Of a stretch of DNA of 26,575 bases, positions 15,035 to 22,806 are shown one piece after another. Location of the stretch: contig CAJTOT010000005.1 in NCBI GenBank assembly GCA_910577935.1, positions 11,348 through 37,922 of the forward strand. The letters are read 5' to 3'. Each line of letters starts with the position of its first letter. Position 1 is the first letter of the stretch. The DNA comes from an uncultured Hungatella sp. GTDB taxonomy: Bacteria; Bacillota; Clostridia; Lachnospirales; Lachnospiraceae. The translations under genes and the position numbers were made by a program. The notes beneath the pieces were generated by a model. That model made no database searches and was not told where the DNA came from. It saw nothing but the letters and a program-made list of their open reading frames with translations.

Positions 15035-16924
15035 ATGGATTATATTAATAAAAATTTTCACAGGCTCATGGGTTCTGAGGAGAACCAGAAGCTCATAGAG
15101 GCCATGAGACGGGATGTGGACCAGTTTATGCCGGGATTTTCCGATTCCGCGGACAGATTGAGCCGGTGGGGCCACTACTATTTCTGCGACGACGACGGGG
15201 GAAGGCTGATTTTCGATCTGAATTCTCCCCACGAACACAGATGCCAGGTGTGCGGCAAGGTCTATAAAAGTGAGATCCTCGACGGGGTGTGGACCTACTT
15301 TTACAGAAACAGGGCCGTGGTCATGGCTCTGGTGTCGGCGGCGCTGTACCGGGCCACAAAGGAGAGAAAATACTTTGACTACACCGTGAAGGTCATCGGC
15401 TTCTATGCAGACCATTACAGGGAATTTCCCCTGCACAACAAGGAGAATGACCACTGCGGTTCCTACGACACCATGGCGTGGGGCTGCGGGAAAATGATGC
15501 CCCAGGGGCTCAACGAGTCCATCGTGGCCATCCGCTTTGTCCAGGCTATAGAGCTTCTGAGGGACGAGGTGGATGAACAGTGGCTTTCGGGAGTGTACAA
15601 GAACATGTTCCGGGAAATGTTTCATCTGCTGGCTCCCCAGGTCACGTCCATCCACAATATCAGCTGCTGGGATCTGTCTGCCATCGGCGTCATCGGCCTG
15701 GCGTTCCGCGACCAGGAGATGGTGGACTTCGCCTTCGGCAGCGAGTTCAATATCCGGGAACAGCTGAAACAGGGCGTTACCCAGGATTCCTTCTGGTATG
15801 AGGGTTCCATCCACTATAACTTCTTTCTGCTGGAAGGCATCTCCTACCTGTTTTTGTTCAGCAAAATCTACGGGTATGACTTCGGCGAGGAGAGCAGCAG
15901 GATCTTCGAGAACATGTTTATCCAGGCTTACCACTACGCCTTTGACAACCAGTATCTGCCAAACCCCAACGACGGCTGGCCCAACCTGAACTTAAAGACC
16001 TTCAGCTATGTGTACCACACGGTAGCGCGGGCCTTCGGCGAGGACAGCCCGGTGGGCAACCTGACGAAGATCATCGAGGCTTCCGGGGAGCCAAGGACCA
16101 TCCTTCCCCTGTCGGAGCCCTACTACTGCGGCAACAAGGTGTGTCTGGAACAGCTTCTGTTCAACATTGATTTTGAATTCGGAAGGTTCACTCCGGTGGA
16201 GCGGACTTCCAGGAATTTCCCCCGGTCCAATTTCGTCATGCTGAGGAACAAAAACTGGAACGTGTTTATGAAGTACGGTCTCAACGGCAGGTCCCACGCT
16301 CACCCGGATATCATGAACGTGGAAGTGATGTACAAAAATCACAGGATTTCCAGGGATTTATCCAATGCGGGGTATCAGTCCAGGCTGTGCAATGAATGGC
16401 ATCGGAGGACTCTGTCTCACAACACCGTGTGCTGCAACGGCGCAGACATCACGTCGGTAAGCCCCGGAGAGTGCCTGTACTACGACGGCGGAAAAATCAC
16501 CGCCCTGGCGAGGAACGTCTATGAAGGAATCGACTACCAGAGGACTCTGACGGTCACGGAAGGGTCTGTGGAAGATGAATTCACGGTTGCAGGGGGGAAG
16601 AAGGGCATCTACGACTATGTGTTCCACTTTGAATCGGACATAAACGTAAGCTGCGGCCTGGAGTGCAGGGAGGGAGAGCCGGGCTTTGAGGACAACGGAT
16701 ATCAGCATATTCTTGAGACCGGGAGGATTGTGACAGAGGAAAAGACTGTGGCCTTCAGGGCAGAGTCCGGCGGATGGAAGCTGGACATCGCGGCAGAGCT
16801 TGAGGAGGGGCAGGAGATTTATCTCCTCAAGACCATGGACAATCCGGTAAATCAGATACGGACCACCATTTTAATAAGAAGCAATTCGAAAGATCCAAGG
16901 TTTCATCTGACAATAAAAGAATAG
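15035..16924 (+). CDS. Heparinase II/III-like lyase resembling PL15/PL17 oligouronide lyases (cytosolic)
   Basis: A 629-residue lyase, distinct in sequence from its neighbour. An N-terminal Cys-x2-Cys pair (HRCQVCGKVY) recalls zinc-like motifs of the group. Candidate catalytic positions are His207 in HNISCWDLSAIG, Tyr255 with His260 in SFWYEGSIHYNFF, and His421/His423 in GRSHAHPD, followed by the beta-sandwich pattern LSHNTVCCNG (His462). The HNxxCW and WYEGSxHY motifs resemble PL15/PL17 exo-oligoalginate lyases, which release unsaturated monouronates. No signal peptide is present. It starts 17 bp after the first lyase. A two-step scheme is plausible: one enzyme trims oligomers or removes modified units and this one finishes them. 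Confidence 0.85.
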   Translation: MDYINKNFHRLMGSEENQKLIEAMRRDVDQFMPGFSDSADRLSRWGHYYFCDDDGGRLIFDLNSPHEHRCQVCGKVYKSEILDGVWTYFYRNRAVVMALVSAALYRATKERKYFDYTVKVIGFYADHYREFPLHNKENDHCGSYDTMAWGCGKMMPQGLNESIVAIRFVQAIELLRDEVDEQWLSGVYKNMFREMFHLLAPQVTSIHNISCWDLSAIGVIGLAFRDQEMVDFAFGSEFNIREQLKQGVTQDSFWYEGSIHYNFFLLEGISYLFLFSKIYGYDFGEESSRIFENMFIQAYHYAFDNQYLPNPNDGWPNLNLKTFSYVYHTVARAFGEDSPVGNLTKIIEASGEPRTILPLSEPYYCGNKVCLEQLLFNIDFEFGRFTPVERTSRNFPRSNFVMLRNKNWNVFMKYGLNGRSHAHPDIMNVEVMYKNHRISRDLSNAGYQSRLCNEWHRRTLSHNTVCCNGADITSVSPGECLYYDGGKITALARNVYEGIDYQRTLTVTEGSVEDEFTVAGGKKGIYDYVFHFESDINVSCGLECREGEPGFEDNGYQHILETGRIVTEEKTVAFRAESGGWKLDIAAELEEGQEIYLLKTMDNPVNQIRTTILIRSNSKDPRFHLTIKE

Positions 16925-16942
16925 TAAAGGAGAGAGAGGATA

Positions 16943-17677
16943 ATGAGAGCAGTGATCACAGGAGGAACAAGAGGCATCGGATTGAGCGCGGCGGCGGCTC
17001 TTGGCAAGGCAGGGTATGACATCATCATCACCGGCATCGACAAGGAAGCGTCGGAGACCGCCTTAAAAAAGCTGGAGGACAACGGAATCAAGGGAGAGTT
17101 CATCTACGCGGACTCCATGAGCGAGGAGGATGTAAACCGCTGCTTCCGGGAGATTTCTCGGAAATACGATTCTCTGGATGTGCTGGTGAACAATGTGGGA
17201 GGCCTGGGAGGCCGTCAGAGATTTGAGGAGATGGAGACTTCTTTCATGAGAAGGGTTATGGCCCTGAACTTTGACAGCGCATTCTTCGCCAGCCGGGCGG
17301 CGATCCCGCTGCTGAAGAAGGGAAGCCATCCCTCCATCATCAACTACAGCACCATAGCGGTCACCTCCGGCGGAGGTCCGGGCGCAGGTATTTACTCTGC
17401 CAGCAAGGCGGCCGTCGAGGGACTGACCAGGGCTCTGGCCAAGGACCTTGCCGAGTACGGGATCAGGGTCAACGCGGTGTCTCCGGGAACCATCGACACC
17501 GATTTCCACGCGGCCACCAAGAGGGACATCATGGAGACATGGAAGGCGGGCATCGTCATGAAGCGCTTTGGACAGCCGGAGGAAGTGGCGTCTGTCATCG
17601 AATTCCTGGCCTCCGAGAAGGCTTCCTTCCTCACCGGGGAGATTATACAGATCAACGGCGGGCAGGCATTTATCTAA
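16943..17677 (+). CDS. Short-chain dehydrogenase/reductase, probable uronate-pathway reductase
   Basis: A 244-residue classical SDR. The cofactor motif TGGTRGIG is at 6-13, NNVG at 83-86, Asn109, Ser136 in NYSTIAV, and the catalytic YSASK at 151-155; the C-terminus has FLTGEIIQINGG. Placed between a lyase and a KdgF-like cupin, it most likely reduces the linear product of the lyases (4-deoxy-5-hexoseulose uronate, DEH) to 2-keto-3-deoxygluconate, as SDR-type DEH reductases do, or acts like KduD on the isomerised keturonate. Exact substrate and NADH/NADPH preference are not decided by the sequence. It follows the lyase by 18 bp. Confidence 0.88.
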   Translation: MRAVITGGTRGIGLSAAAALGKAGYDIIITGIDKEASETALKKLEDNGIKGEFIYADSMSEEDVNRCFREISRKYDSLDVLVNNVGGLGGRQRFEEMETSFMRRVMALNFDSAFFASRAAIPLLKKGSHPSIINYSTIAVTSGGGPGAGIYSASKAAVEGLTRALAKDLAEYGIRVNAVSPGTIDTDFHAATKRDIMETWKAGIVMKRFGQPEEVASVIEFLASEKASFLTGEIIQINGGQAFI

Positions 17678-17716
17678 CTCTGTCCGAAGGATTACAAATA
17701 ATGTGAGGTGGAGAAT

Positions 17717-18037
17717 ATGGTTTTAAAGTACGAGGACATCACCCCGACAAACCCGTCGCCGGGAATCACCAGAAGGATTCTGGCCAGAGGCGGAAAGCTG
17801 ATGGGGGTGGAGGCAGCCTTTGAGAAAGGGGCTGTAGGCGAGGTTCATCGCCACGAGCACGAGCAGGTCAGCTACATCGTCTCCGGATCCTTCCGCTACA
17901 CGGCAGACGGAGAGACTTATGAGCTGAAGGCAGGGGACAGCTACTACGTGGCGCCCAATGTGGCCCACGGGGCGGCGGCCCTGGAGGATTCCGTGATTTT
18001 GGATATCTTTACCCCTCAGCGGGAGGACTTTTTATAA
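17717..18037 (+). CDS. kdgF: KdgF-like cupin, unsaturated uronate ring opening
   Basis: A 106-residue single cupin. Metal-binding candidates are His44, His46 and Gln50 in VHRHEHEQVSY, and His84 in NVAHG. The C-terminal pattern LDIFTPQREDF, with Asp96, Phe98 and Arg102, has the Asp-x-Phe-x3-Arg spacing described for KdgF. KdgF converts the unsaturated uronates released by pectin and alginate lyases into linear keto acids, so its place at the end of a lyase operon fits. I chose ATG 17717, directly after AGGTGGAG; the in-frame GTG at 17708 overlaps that ribosome site. It is the last operon gene, followed by a terminator. Confidence 0.85.
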   Translation: MVLKYEDITPTNPSPGITRRILARGGKLMGVEAAFEKGAVGEVHRHEHEQVSYIVSGSFRYTADGETYELKAGDSYYVAPNVAHGAAALEDSVILDIFTPQREDFL

Positions 18038-18060
18038 TTAACAGCATGACAGTCAGATGG

Positions 18061-18098
18061 GGGCAGCCCTGGGGAGATTTTCCGGGGCAGCCCTTTTT
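18061..18098 (+). terminator. Intrinsic terminator ending the uronide operon
   Basis: GGGCAGCCCTGGGGA (18061-18075) pairs with TTCCGGGGCAGCCC (18080-18093) with one mismatch and G-T wobbles, followed by T5 (18094-18098). It lies 24 bp after the cupin stop. Confidence 0.85.
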
Positions 18099-18352
18099 CT
18101 GCCTGAGGATATAATTTCCGTCTCAGCAAAAAGCATAATCAGTAACGAAAAATCAACAGAATCATTAAAATTGTAATATTTTGTAAAATGTCGTCAGAAA
18201 AAAGACTGATAATATAAGGGATTGGTAAAGTCTCAGGGAGAAAAATCTGGTAGAATAAGGATAATAGAGGGAAAACTTGTTTTGCCCGCGCTTTCCGGAA
18301 AACCGGGAACGGATTTTGGAGAGCGCCACCATGAATGAAGGGAGCGGAAAAG
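18099..18352 (+). other. AT-rich intergenic region before the glycosyltransferase
   Basis: No open frame of note. The first 150 bp are AT-rich with near-repeats TTGTAATATT and TTGTAAAATG (18171-18190). A promoter must lie here, but I found no pair with both good boxes and proper spacing; TAGAAT (18251) and GATAAT (18208, 18260) are -10 candidates. Confidence 0.4.
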
Positions 18353-19084
18353 ATGAAGATGTGTTGTAAAGTGTTGAAAAGGGTGTTTTTGCTGGCAGTT
18401 GTACTGTGCGTCTGCTCCGGCTTCGTGGTGGCAGGCAAGGGATACTCCGTATACCGGAAAGCTCTGGAGGAGACAAGCCTTGAGGATAAAGTGGCTTCTA
18501 TCCAGGAGAAGGCTTCCTACACAGAATATGAAGAATTGCCTCAGATCTATGTCCAGGCGGTGATCGCCGTGGAGGACAAGAGGTTTGAAGATCACATGGG
18601 AGTTGACTTGCTGGCCCTGTGCCGCGCCGTCAAGAACGACATCTGCGCAGGGGCCTTCGTGGAAGGCGGAAGCACCATCACCCAGCAGCTTGCCAAGAAT
18701 CTGTACTTCGGCCAGGAGAAGGATCTGGTGCGGAAGGTGGCAGAGCTGTTTGTGGCCATGGATCTGGAGAGACACCACACGAAGGAAGAGATATTTGAGC
18801 TGTATGTCAACGCCATCTATTTCGGCGACGGCTACTATGACGTGGCGTCCGCCAGCCAGGGATACTTCGGCAAGAAGCCGGAGGAGATGAGCGAGTACGA
18901 GAGCACTCTCCTGGCAGGGATACCCAACGCCCCGTCCGTCTATGCCCCCACCCGGAACCCGGATCTGGCGGCCAAGAGGCAGCTGAAGGTCTTAGAGCGG
19001 ATGGAGGCCTGCGGCTACCTGTCCACGGAAGAGGCAGAGACCGTGGCGGAGACGGCGGCGGGTCTCCTGGCGGCGGCTCAGTAG
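18353..19084 (+). CDS. Monofunctional peptidoglycan glycosyltransferase (GT51)
   Basis: A 243-residue protein with one N-terminal membrane anchor (about residues 9-28) and a GT51 domain. The catalytic Glu lies in the AVEDKRFEDHMGVD motif. Other hallmarks are GGSTITQQLAKNLYF and ELYVNAIYFGDGYYDV. No transpeptidase domain follows, so it polymerises lipid II glycan chains outside the membrane without cross-linking, like MtgA-type enzymes. I chose ATG 18353, with GGGAG at 18340-18344; an in-frame ATG at 18335 lies before that ribosome site. The gene ends at a junction with a GH31 relic, so its 3' context has been rearranged, although the protein looks complete. Confidence 0.9.
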   Translation: MKMCCKVLKRVFLLAVVLCVCSGFVVAGKGYSVYRKALEETSLEDKVASIQEKASYTEYEELPQIYVQAVIAVEDKRFEDHMGVDLLALCRAVKNDICAGAFVEGGSTITQQLAKNLYFGQEKDLVRKVAELFVAMDLERHHTKEEIFELYVNAIYFGDGYYDVASASQGYFGKKPEEMSEYESTLLAGIPNAPSVYAPTRNPDLAAKRQLKVLERMEACGYLSTEEAETVAETAAGLLAAAQ

Positions 19085-19247
19085 TCCGGGAGCCGGAGGG
19101 GTGTCCGGCGGCGGGGACCGAGGCGTTTCCTCATTTTGCGGTTTCGGCGGGAGAGGATCAGTCCCATATCCTCTCCTATGGCATGTCCCCCCCCAGGATG
19201 TCATCTACGGACTGGGTGAAAATGTCAGGGGAATCAACAAGAGGGGC
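19085..19247 (+). pseudogene. GH31 alpha-glycosidase relic, frameshifted N-terminal fragment
   Basis: The frame from 19200 reads VIYGLGENVRGINKRG, a hallmark of the N-terminal domain of GH31 alpha-glucosidases and xylosidases. Upstream, a different frame (codons at 19117-19194) reads FPHFAVSAGEDQSHILSYGM followed by SPP, the sort of sequence that precedes this motif in family members. The two frames join if the C8 run at 19187-19194 had one more C. After Gly at 19247 the similarity stops abruptly. No start codon or ribosome site fits. This is therefore the remnant of a gene of about 700 codons that lost nearly everything between here and a terminator at 19391. The family assignment is from memory of the motif. 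Confidence 0.6.
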
Positions 19248-19390
19248 TCACAAGGATCACGGCGAAGGCGGAGGGAACAGTGTCCGCAGACGGGCCTCTG
19301 AGTCCCCGGCGCCGCCTGGTGTGACAGGCCTGCCATGAGACGCCTGCTGCGGAGACGCCGCGGGCAGAGGCGGAGAATAGAGAGGCGAAG
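19248..19390 (+). other. GC-rich non-coding stretch after the GH31 relic
   Basis: No plausible coding frame. It is purine- and GC-rich and can fold: CGCCTGCTGCGG near 19340 pairs with a CCGCGGGCAGAGGCG stretch ending near 19372. It may be scrambled 3' remnant of the deleted gene or an unrecognised structured RNA ending at the next terminator. Confidence 0.35.
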
Positions 19391-19423
19391 ACAGGTGTCC
19401 GGATTTTGCAGGCACCTGTTTTT
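19391..19423 (+). terminator. Intrinsic terminator
   Basis: ACAGGTG (19391-19397) pairs with CACCTGT (19413-19419), with an inner CC-GG pairing, followed by a T-run to 19423. It could terminate the glycosyltransferase transcript or be the leftover terminator of the GH31 gene. Confidence 0.75.
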
Positions 19424-19521
19424 ATATCCTGGGAAAGTTCTCCGGCCAGGATCCTGTTTTAAAGCGCCCGCCCTGTGAGGACTGTAACGTTAAAATCATC
19501 CGGTAAATTTCAGAAAAGCGA

Positions 19522-19550
19522 TTGATATGATTTGCAAAATACAGTATGAT
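19522..19550 (+). promoter_or_regulatory. Promoter of the hybrid histidine kinase gene
   Basis: TTGATA (19522-19527) and TATGAT (19545-19550) with a 17-bp spacer, each one base from consensus. Predicted start is near 19557, about 50 nt before the ATG. Confidence 0.7.
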
Positions 19551-19604
19551 AGAGTATAAGGAAAATTATGTACATAAATATGCGGAACACAGGGGGAAGA
19601 AAAG

Positions 19605-22600
19605 ATGTATCATTGTCATGTTTCTTTCTATTTGGCAGGCAGTCGCTGCAGAGCGTTTGAAATTATAAAAGAGATGTCGCCTCTTGAACAGTTTGCCCAC
19701 GAATTTGTCAGCAGTGACCTTATAGAGAGACCGGCGGCCCCGGTCAGCGTGATCATTGCCGATGTAAGGGATAGGGATGAGAGAGCGGCGGCGGAGAGCC
19801 TGACCGGAGGAGGGAGCAGCGGGGAGGAGCTGATCCTGATAGCGGACAGGGAGCAGGTTTCGGGACTGTCGGAATTTTTGCCGAAGATCAAGGATTTGTG
19901 GATTATGCCTATGTCTGACGAGGAGGTGCGGTTCCGCTTCCTCAGATGGCAGGAGGGATACAAGCTGGGGAAGGATCTGTGGGAGAGCGGCCAGTATCTG
20001 GAGTCCACCATCAACCATGTGCCCAATCTGGTCTGGTATAAGACCAGGGACGGAATACACGAGAAAGTCAACGACAGCTTCTGCCGGACGGTGAACAAGA
20101 CCAGGGAGCAGGTGGAGGGGCAGGGTCACGCCTACATATGGGATGTGGAGGAGGACGACCCGGCCTGCATCGAGTCGGAACGGGAGGTCATGACCAGAAG
20201 GCAGACCTGCGTTTCCGAGGAGGTGGTAAAGACAGGCGAGGGGATGAAGCTGCTCACCACTTACAAGTCGCCTCTCTACGACGTGGACGGAAGCGTCATG
20301 GGAACCGTGGGCGTGGCCATCGACGTGACCCAGGAGAGAGCCTACGAGCAGGAGATTATCGAGAAGAACCAGACGCTGGAGACCATTTTCACCACCATGG
20401 ACTGCGGGATTCTCTGCCACACCGTGGACGGAAGGCGAATCATCAGCGTCAACCGGGCGGCCCTGGAGATTCTGGGCTACGAGGATGTCCGGGAGATGGC
20501 CGCCGCCGGGTTTGACATGGTGGCGGACTCGGTTATGGAGGAGGACAAGGAGAAGCTGCGGGAAAGCATACGGGAGCTGAACAAGGAAGGGGACAGCACC
20601 AACATCGAGTACCGCGTTCAGAAGCCGGACGGGGAGATCCGCCATATCATGGGCAACATAAAGCTCCTCAGGGAGAACGGACAGCTGCAGTATCAGCGGT
20701 TTCTTCTGGACTGCACCGCCCAGAAGCTCCGGGAGAAGGAGCACGAAAGGCACCAGATGGAGCTGATCCATGCGCTGAGCATCGATTACAGCCTTGTGTG
20801 CTTCTTCGACCTGGACACAGGCCTGGGAACCCCTCTGAGAATCAGCGACGAGGAGGAGATGTTTGCCTCCGTGTTCGGCAGGGAGCTTTCCTTCGGGGAG
20901 TGCATGCAGAGTTACATAGAGCGGTACGTCTACGAGGAGGACCAGGATTTGATGCGCCGGTCCTGCGCCGTGGAGTGGCTCAAGAAGGAGCTGTCGGTGA
21001 AGCGGCAGAACTATGTGAATCACCGGGTTATGAACAACAGGGACATGAAGTATTTTCAGATGAAGGTGGTGTCGACGGGGGACTGGGGAGAGAGCCACGG
21101 CATCGTTCTGGGATTCCGAAGTGTGGACGAGGAGATACGCAGCGAGCTGGAGCAGAAGAGCGCGCTGGAGGACGCCCTCTCCCAGGCCAACCGGGCCAGC
21201 CGGGCCAAGAGCGTCTTTCTCTCCAACATGTCCCACGATATACGGACGCCTATGAACGCCATCGTGGGATTCACCTCCCTGGCCCTCTCCCACATCGACA
21301 GGACCGACCAGGTGGAGGAGTATCTCAAGAAGATCATGACCTCCGGCAACCACCTTCTGAGCCTGATCAACGACGTGCTGGATATGAGCCGCATCGAGAG
21401 CGGCAAGATGCGCCTGGACGAGAAGCCCTGCAGCCTTCCCGATATCCTCCACAGCCTGCGCAATATTCTCCAGGCGGATATCCGGTCAAAGCAGCTGGAG
21501 CTGTGCATCGACGCGGTGGATATTCTGGACGAGGAGATTTACTGTGACAAGCTGCGCTTAAACCAGGTGCTCTTAAACCTGCTGAGCAACGCGGTAAAGT
21601 ACACGCCGGCCAACGGCACCATCAGCGTGCGCATCACGGAGAAGCCGGGGGCCCCTGCGGGAAGCGCCAGCTACGAATTCCATATCAGCGACACGGGCAT
21701 CGGCATGAGCGAGGAGTTTGTGGCTCATATTTTCGAGCCCTTTGAGAGAGAGACGACCTCCACCATCAGCGGAATCCAGGGAACCGGCCTCGGCATGGCC
21801 ATCACCAAGAACATCGTGGACATGATGAACGGCACCATCAAGGTGGAGAGCAGGCAGAATGTGGGCACGGAGGTGACGGTGACATTTACCTTCCGTCTCA
21901 ATTCCGAGATCAGGGAGCAGGGGGAGATACCAGATCTGAGCGACTGCCGCGCCCTGGTCATCGACGACGACTTCAACACCTGCGACAGCGTGTCCTACAT
22001 GCTGGGGCAGCTGGGGTTGCGGGCGGAGTGGACTTTGTCGGGAAAGGAGGCGGTGCTGCGCACCAGGCAGGCGGCCATGCGGGGAGACAGCTACGGCGTC
22101 TACGTGGTAGACTGGCTTCTGCCTGACATGAACGGCATCGAAGTCACCAGAAGGATTCGCAAAGAAGCGGGAAGCGATGTGCCCATTATCATCCTGACCG
22201 CCTACGACTGGGCGGACATCGAGGAGGAAGCCACGGAGGCGGGAGTCACCGCTTTCTGCAGCAAACCCCTGTTTTTGTCCGAGCTGAGAACCTGCCTGAT
22301 CTCTGTCATGGAAGGGGATGAGCACAGAAGAACACGGAAGGCGGATACCCAGGTTAAACACCACACAGGACGCATTCTTCTGGCTGAGGACAATGAATTG
22401 AACCAGGAGATTGCCGTGGCGATCCTGAGCGATGCAGGGTTTGTCACAGATGTGGCCCAGAACGGCCGGATTGCCGTGGATATGCTTAAGAATTCCGAAC
22501 CGGGATACTATCAGCTGGTGCTCATGGATGTGCAGATGCCTGTGATGAACGGCTACGAGGCCACCAAAGCCATCCGCCGCCTTGGGAACAAAGAGCTGTC

Positions 22601-22742
22601 CTCCATCCCGATTCTCGCCATGACGGCCAACGCCTTCGAGGAAGATAAGCGGGAGGCGGTTCACAGCGGCATGAACGGCCACATAGCGAAACCTATTGAT
22701 ATTAAGATGCTTTTTGATACGCTGGACGAAATTCTGGGGTGA
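19605..22742 (+). CDS. Soluble PAS-rich hybrid histidine kinase with two receiver domains
   Basis: A 1045-residue sensor kinase without membrane segments. Order: a receiver-like N-terminal domain (about 1-118), PAS (about 128-250), PAS (about 253-383), a divergent PAS-like region (about 384-520), HisKA with phospho-acceptor His544 in SHDIRTPMNAI, HATPase_c with DTGIGM and GTGLGM, receiver 1 with Asp836 (VVDWLLPDMNG), and receiver 2 with Asp975 (LMDVQMPVMNG). In the N-terminal domain IIADVRD could supply the acceptor Asp53, but the usual Lys-Pro near the end is Met-Pro (101-102), so it is probably degenerate. No DNA-binding output or Hpt domain is present. A GGDEF gene follows after 64 bp. The signal sensed is unknown. 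Confidence 0.93.
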   Translation: MYHCHVSFYLAGSRCRAFEIIKEMSPLEQFAHEFVSSDLIERPAAPVSVIIADVRDRDERAAAESLTGGGSSGEELILIADREQVSGLSEFLPKIKDLWIMPMSDEEVRFRFLRWQEGYKLGKDLWESGQYLESTINHVPNLVWYKTRDGIHEKVNDSFCRTVNKTREQVEGQGHAYIWDVEEDDPACIESEREVMTRRQTCVSEEVVKTGEGMKLLTTYKSPLYDVDGSVMGTVGVAIDVTQERAYEQEIIEKNQTLETIFTTMDCGILCHTVDGRRIISVNRAALEILGYEDVREMAAAGFDMVADSVMEEDKEKLRESIRELNKEGDSTNIEYRVQKPDGEIRHIMGNIKLLRENGQLQYQRFLLDCTAQKLREKEHERHQMELIHALSIDYSLVCFFDLDTGLGTPLRISDEEEMFASVFGRELSFGECMQSYIERYVYEEDQDLMRRSCAVEWLKKELSVKRQNYVNHRVMNNRDMKYFQMKVVSTGDWGESHGIVLGFRSVDEEIRSELEQKSALEDALSQANRASRAKSVFLSNMSHDIRTPMNAIVGFTSLALSHIDRTDQVEEYLKKIMTSGNHLLSLINDVLDMSRIESGKMRLDEKPCSLPDILHSLRNILQADIRSKQLELCIDAVDILDEEIYCDKLRLNQVLLNLLSNAVKYTPANGTISVRITEKPGAPAGSASYEFHISDTGIGMSEEFVAHIFEPFERETTSTISGIQGTGLGMAITKNIVDMMNGTIKVESRQNVGTEVTVTFTFRLNSEIREQGEIPDLSDCRALVIDDDFNTCDSVSYMLGQLGLRAEWTLSGKEAVLRTRQAAMRGDSYGVYVVDWLLPDMNGIEVTRRIRKEAGSDVPIIILTAYDWADIEEEATEAGVTAFCSKPLFLSELRTCLISVMEGDEHRRTRKADTQVKHHTGRILLAEDNELNQEIAVAILSDAGFVTDVAQNGRIAVDMLKNSEPGYYQLVLMDVQMPVMNGYEATKAIRRLGNKELSSIPILAMTANAFEEDKREAVHSGMNGHIAKPIDIKMLFDTLDEILG

Positions 22743-22806
22743 GATGACGCTTTTCTCCAGAGGCCCTGGGGCCGGGAGAGAAGAGGCGGGAGACAGAGGA
22801 CGATTT

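Noticed and set aside
19101..19301. A 66-codon + strand open frame as an independent small gene
   Set aside because: Its only meaningful part is the GH31 motif; the flanks are low-complexity and there is no ribosome site, so it is treated as part of a pseudogene.
19566..21452. Open frame of 628 codons on the minus strand within the histidine kinase gene
   Set aside because: It is antisense to a kinase with all hallmark motifs, has no recognisable domain, and arises from the GC-biased codon use of the + strand gene.
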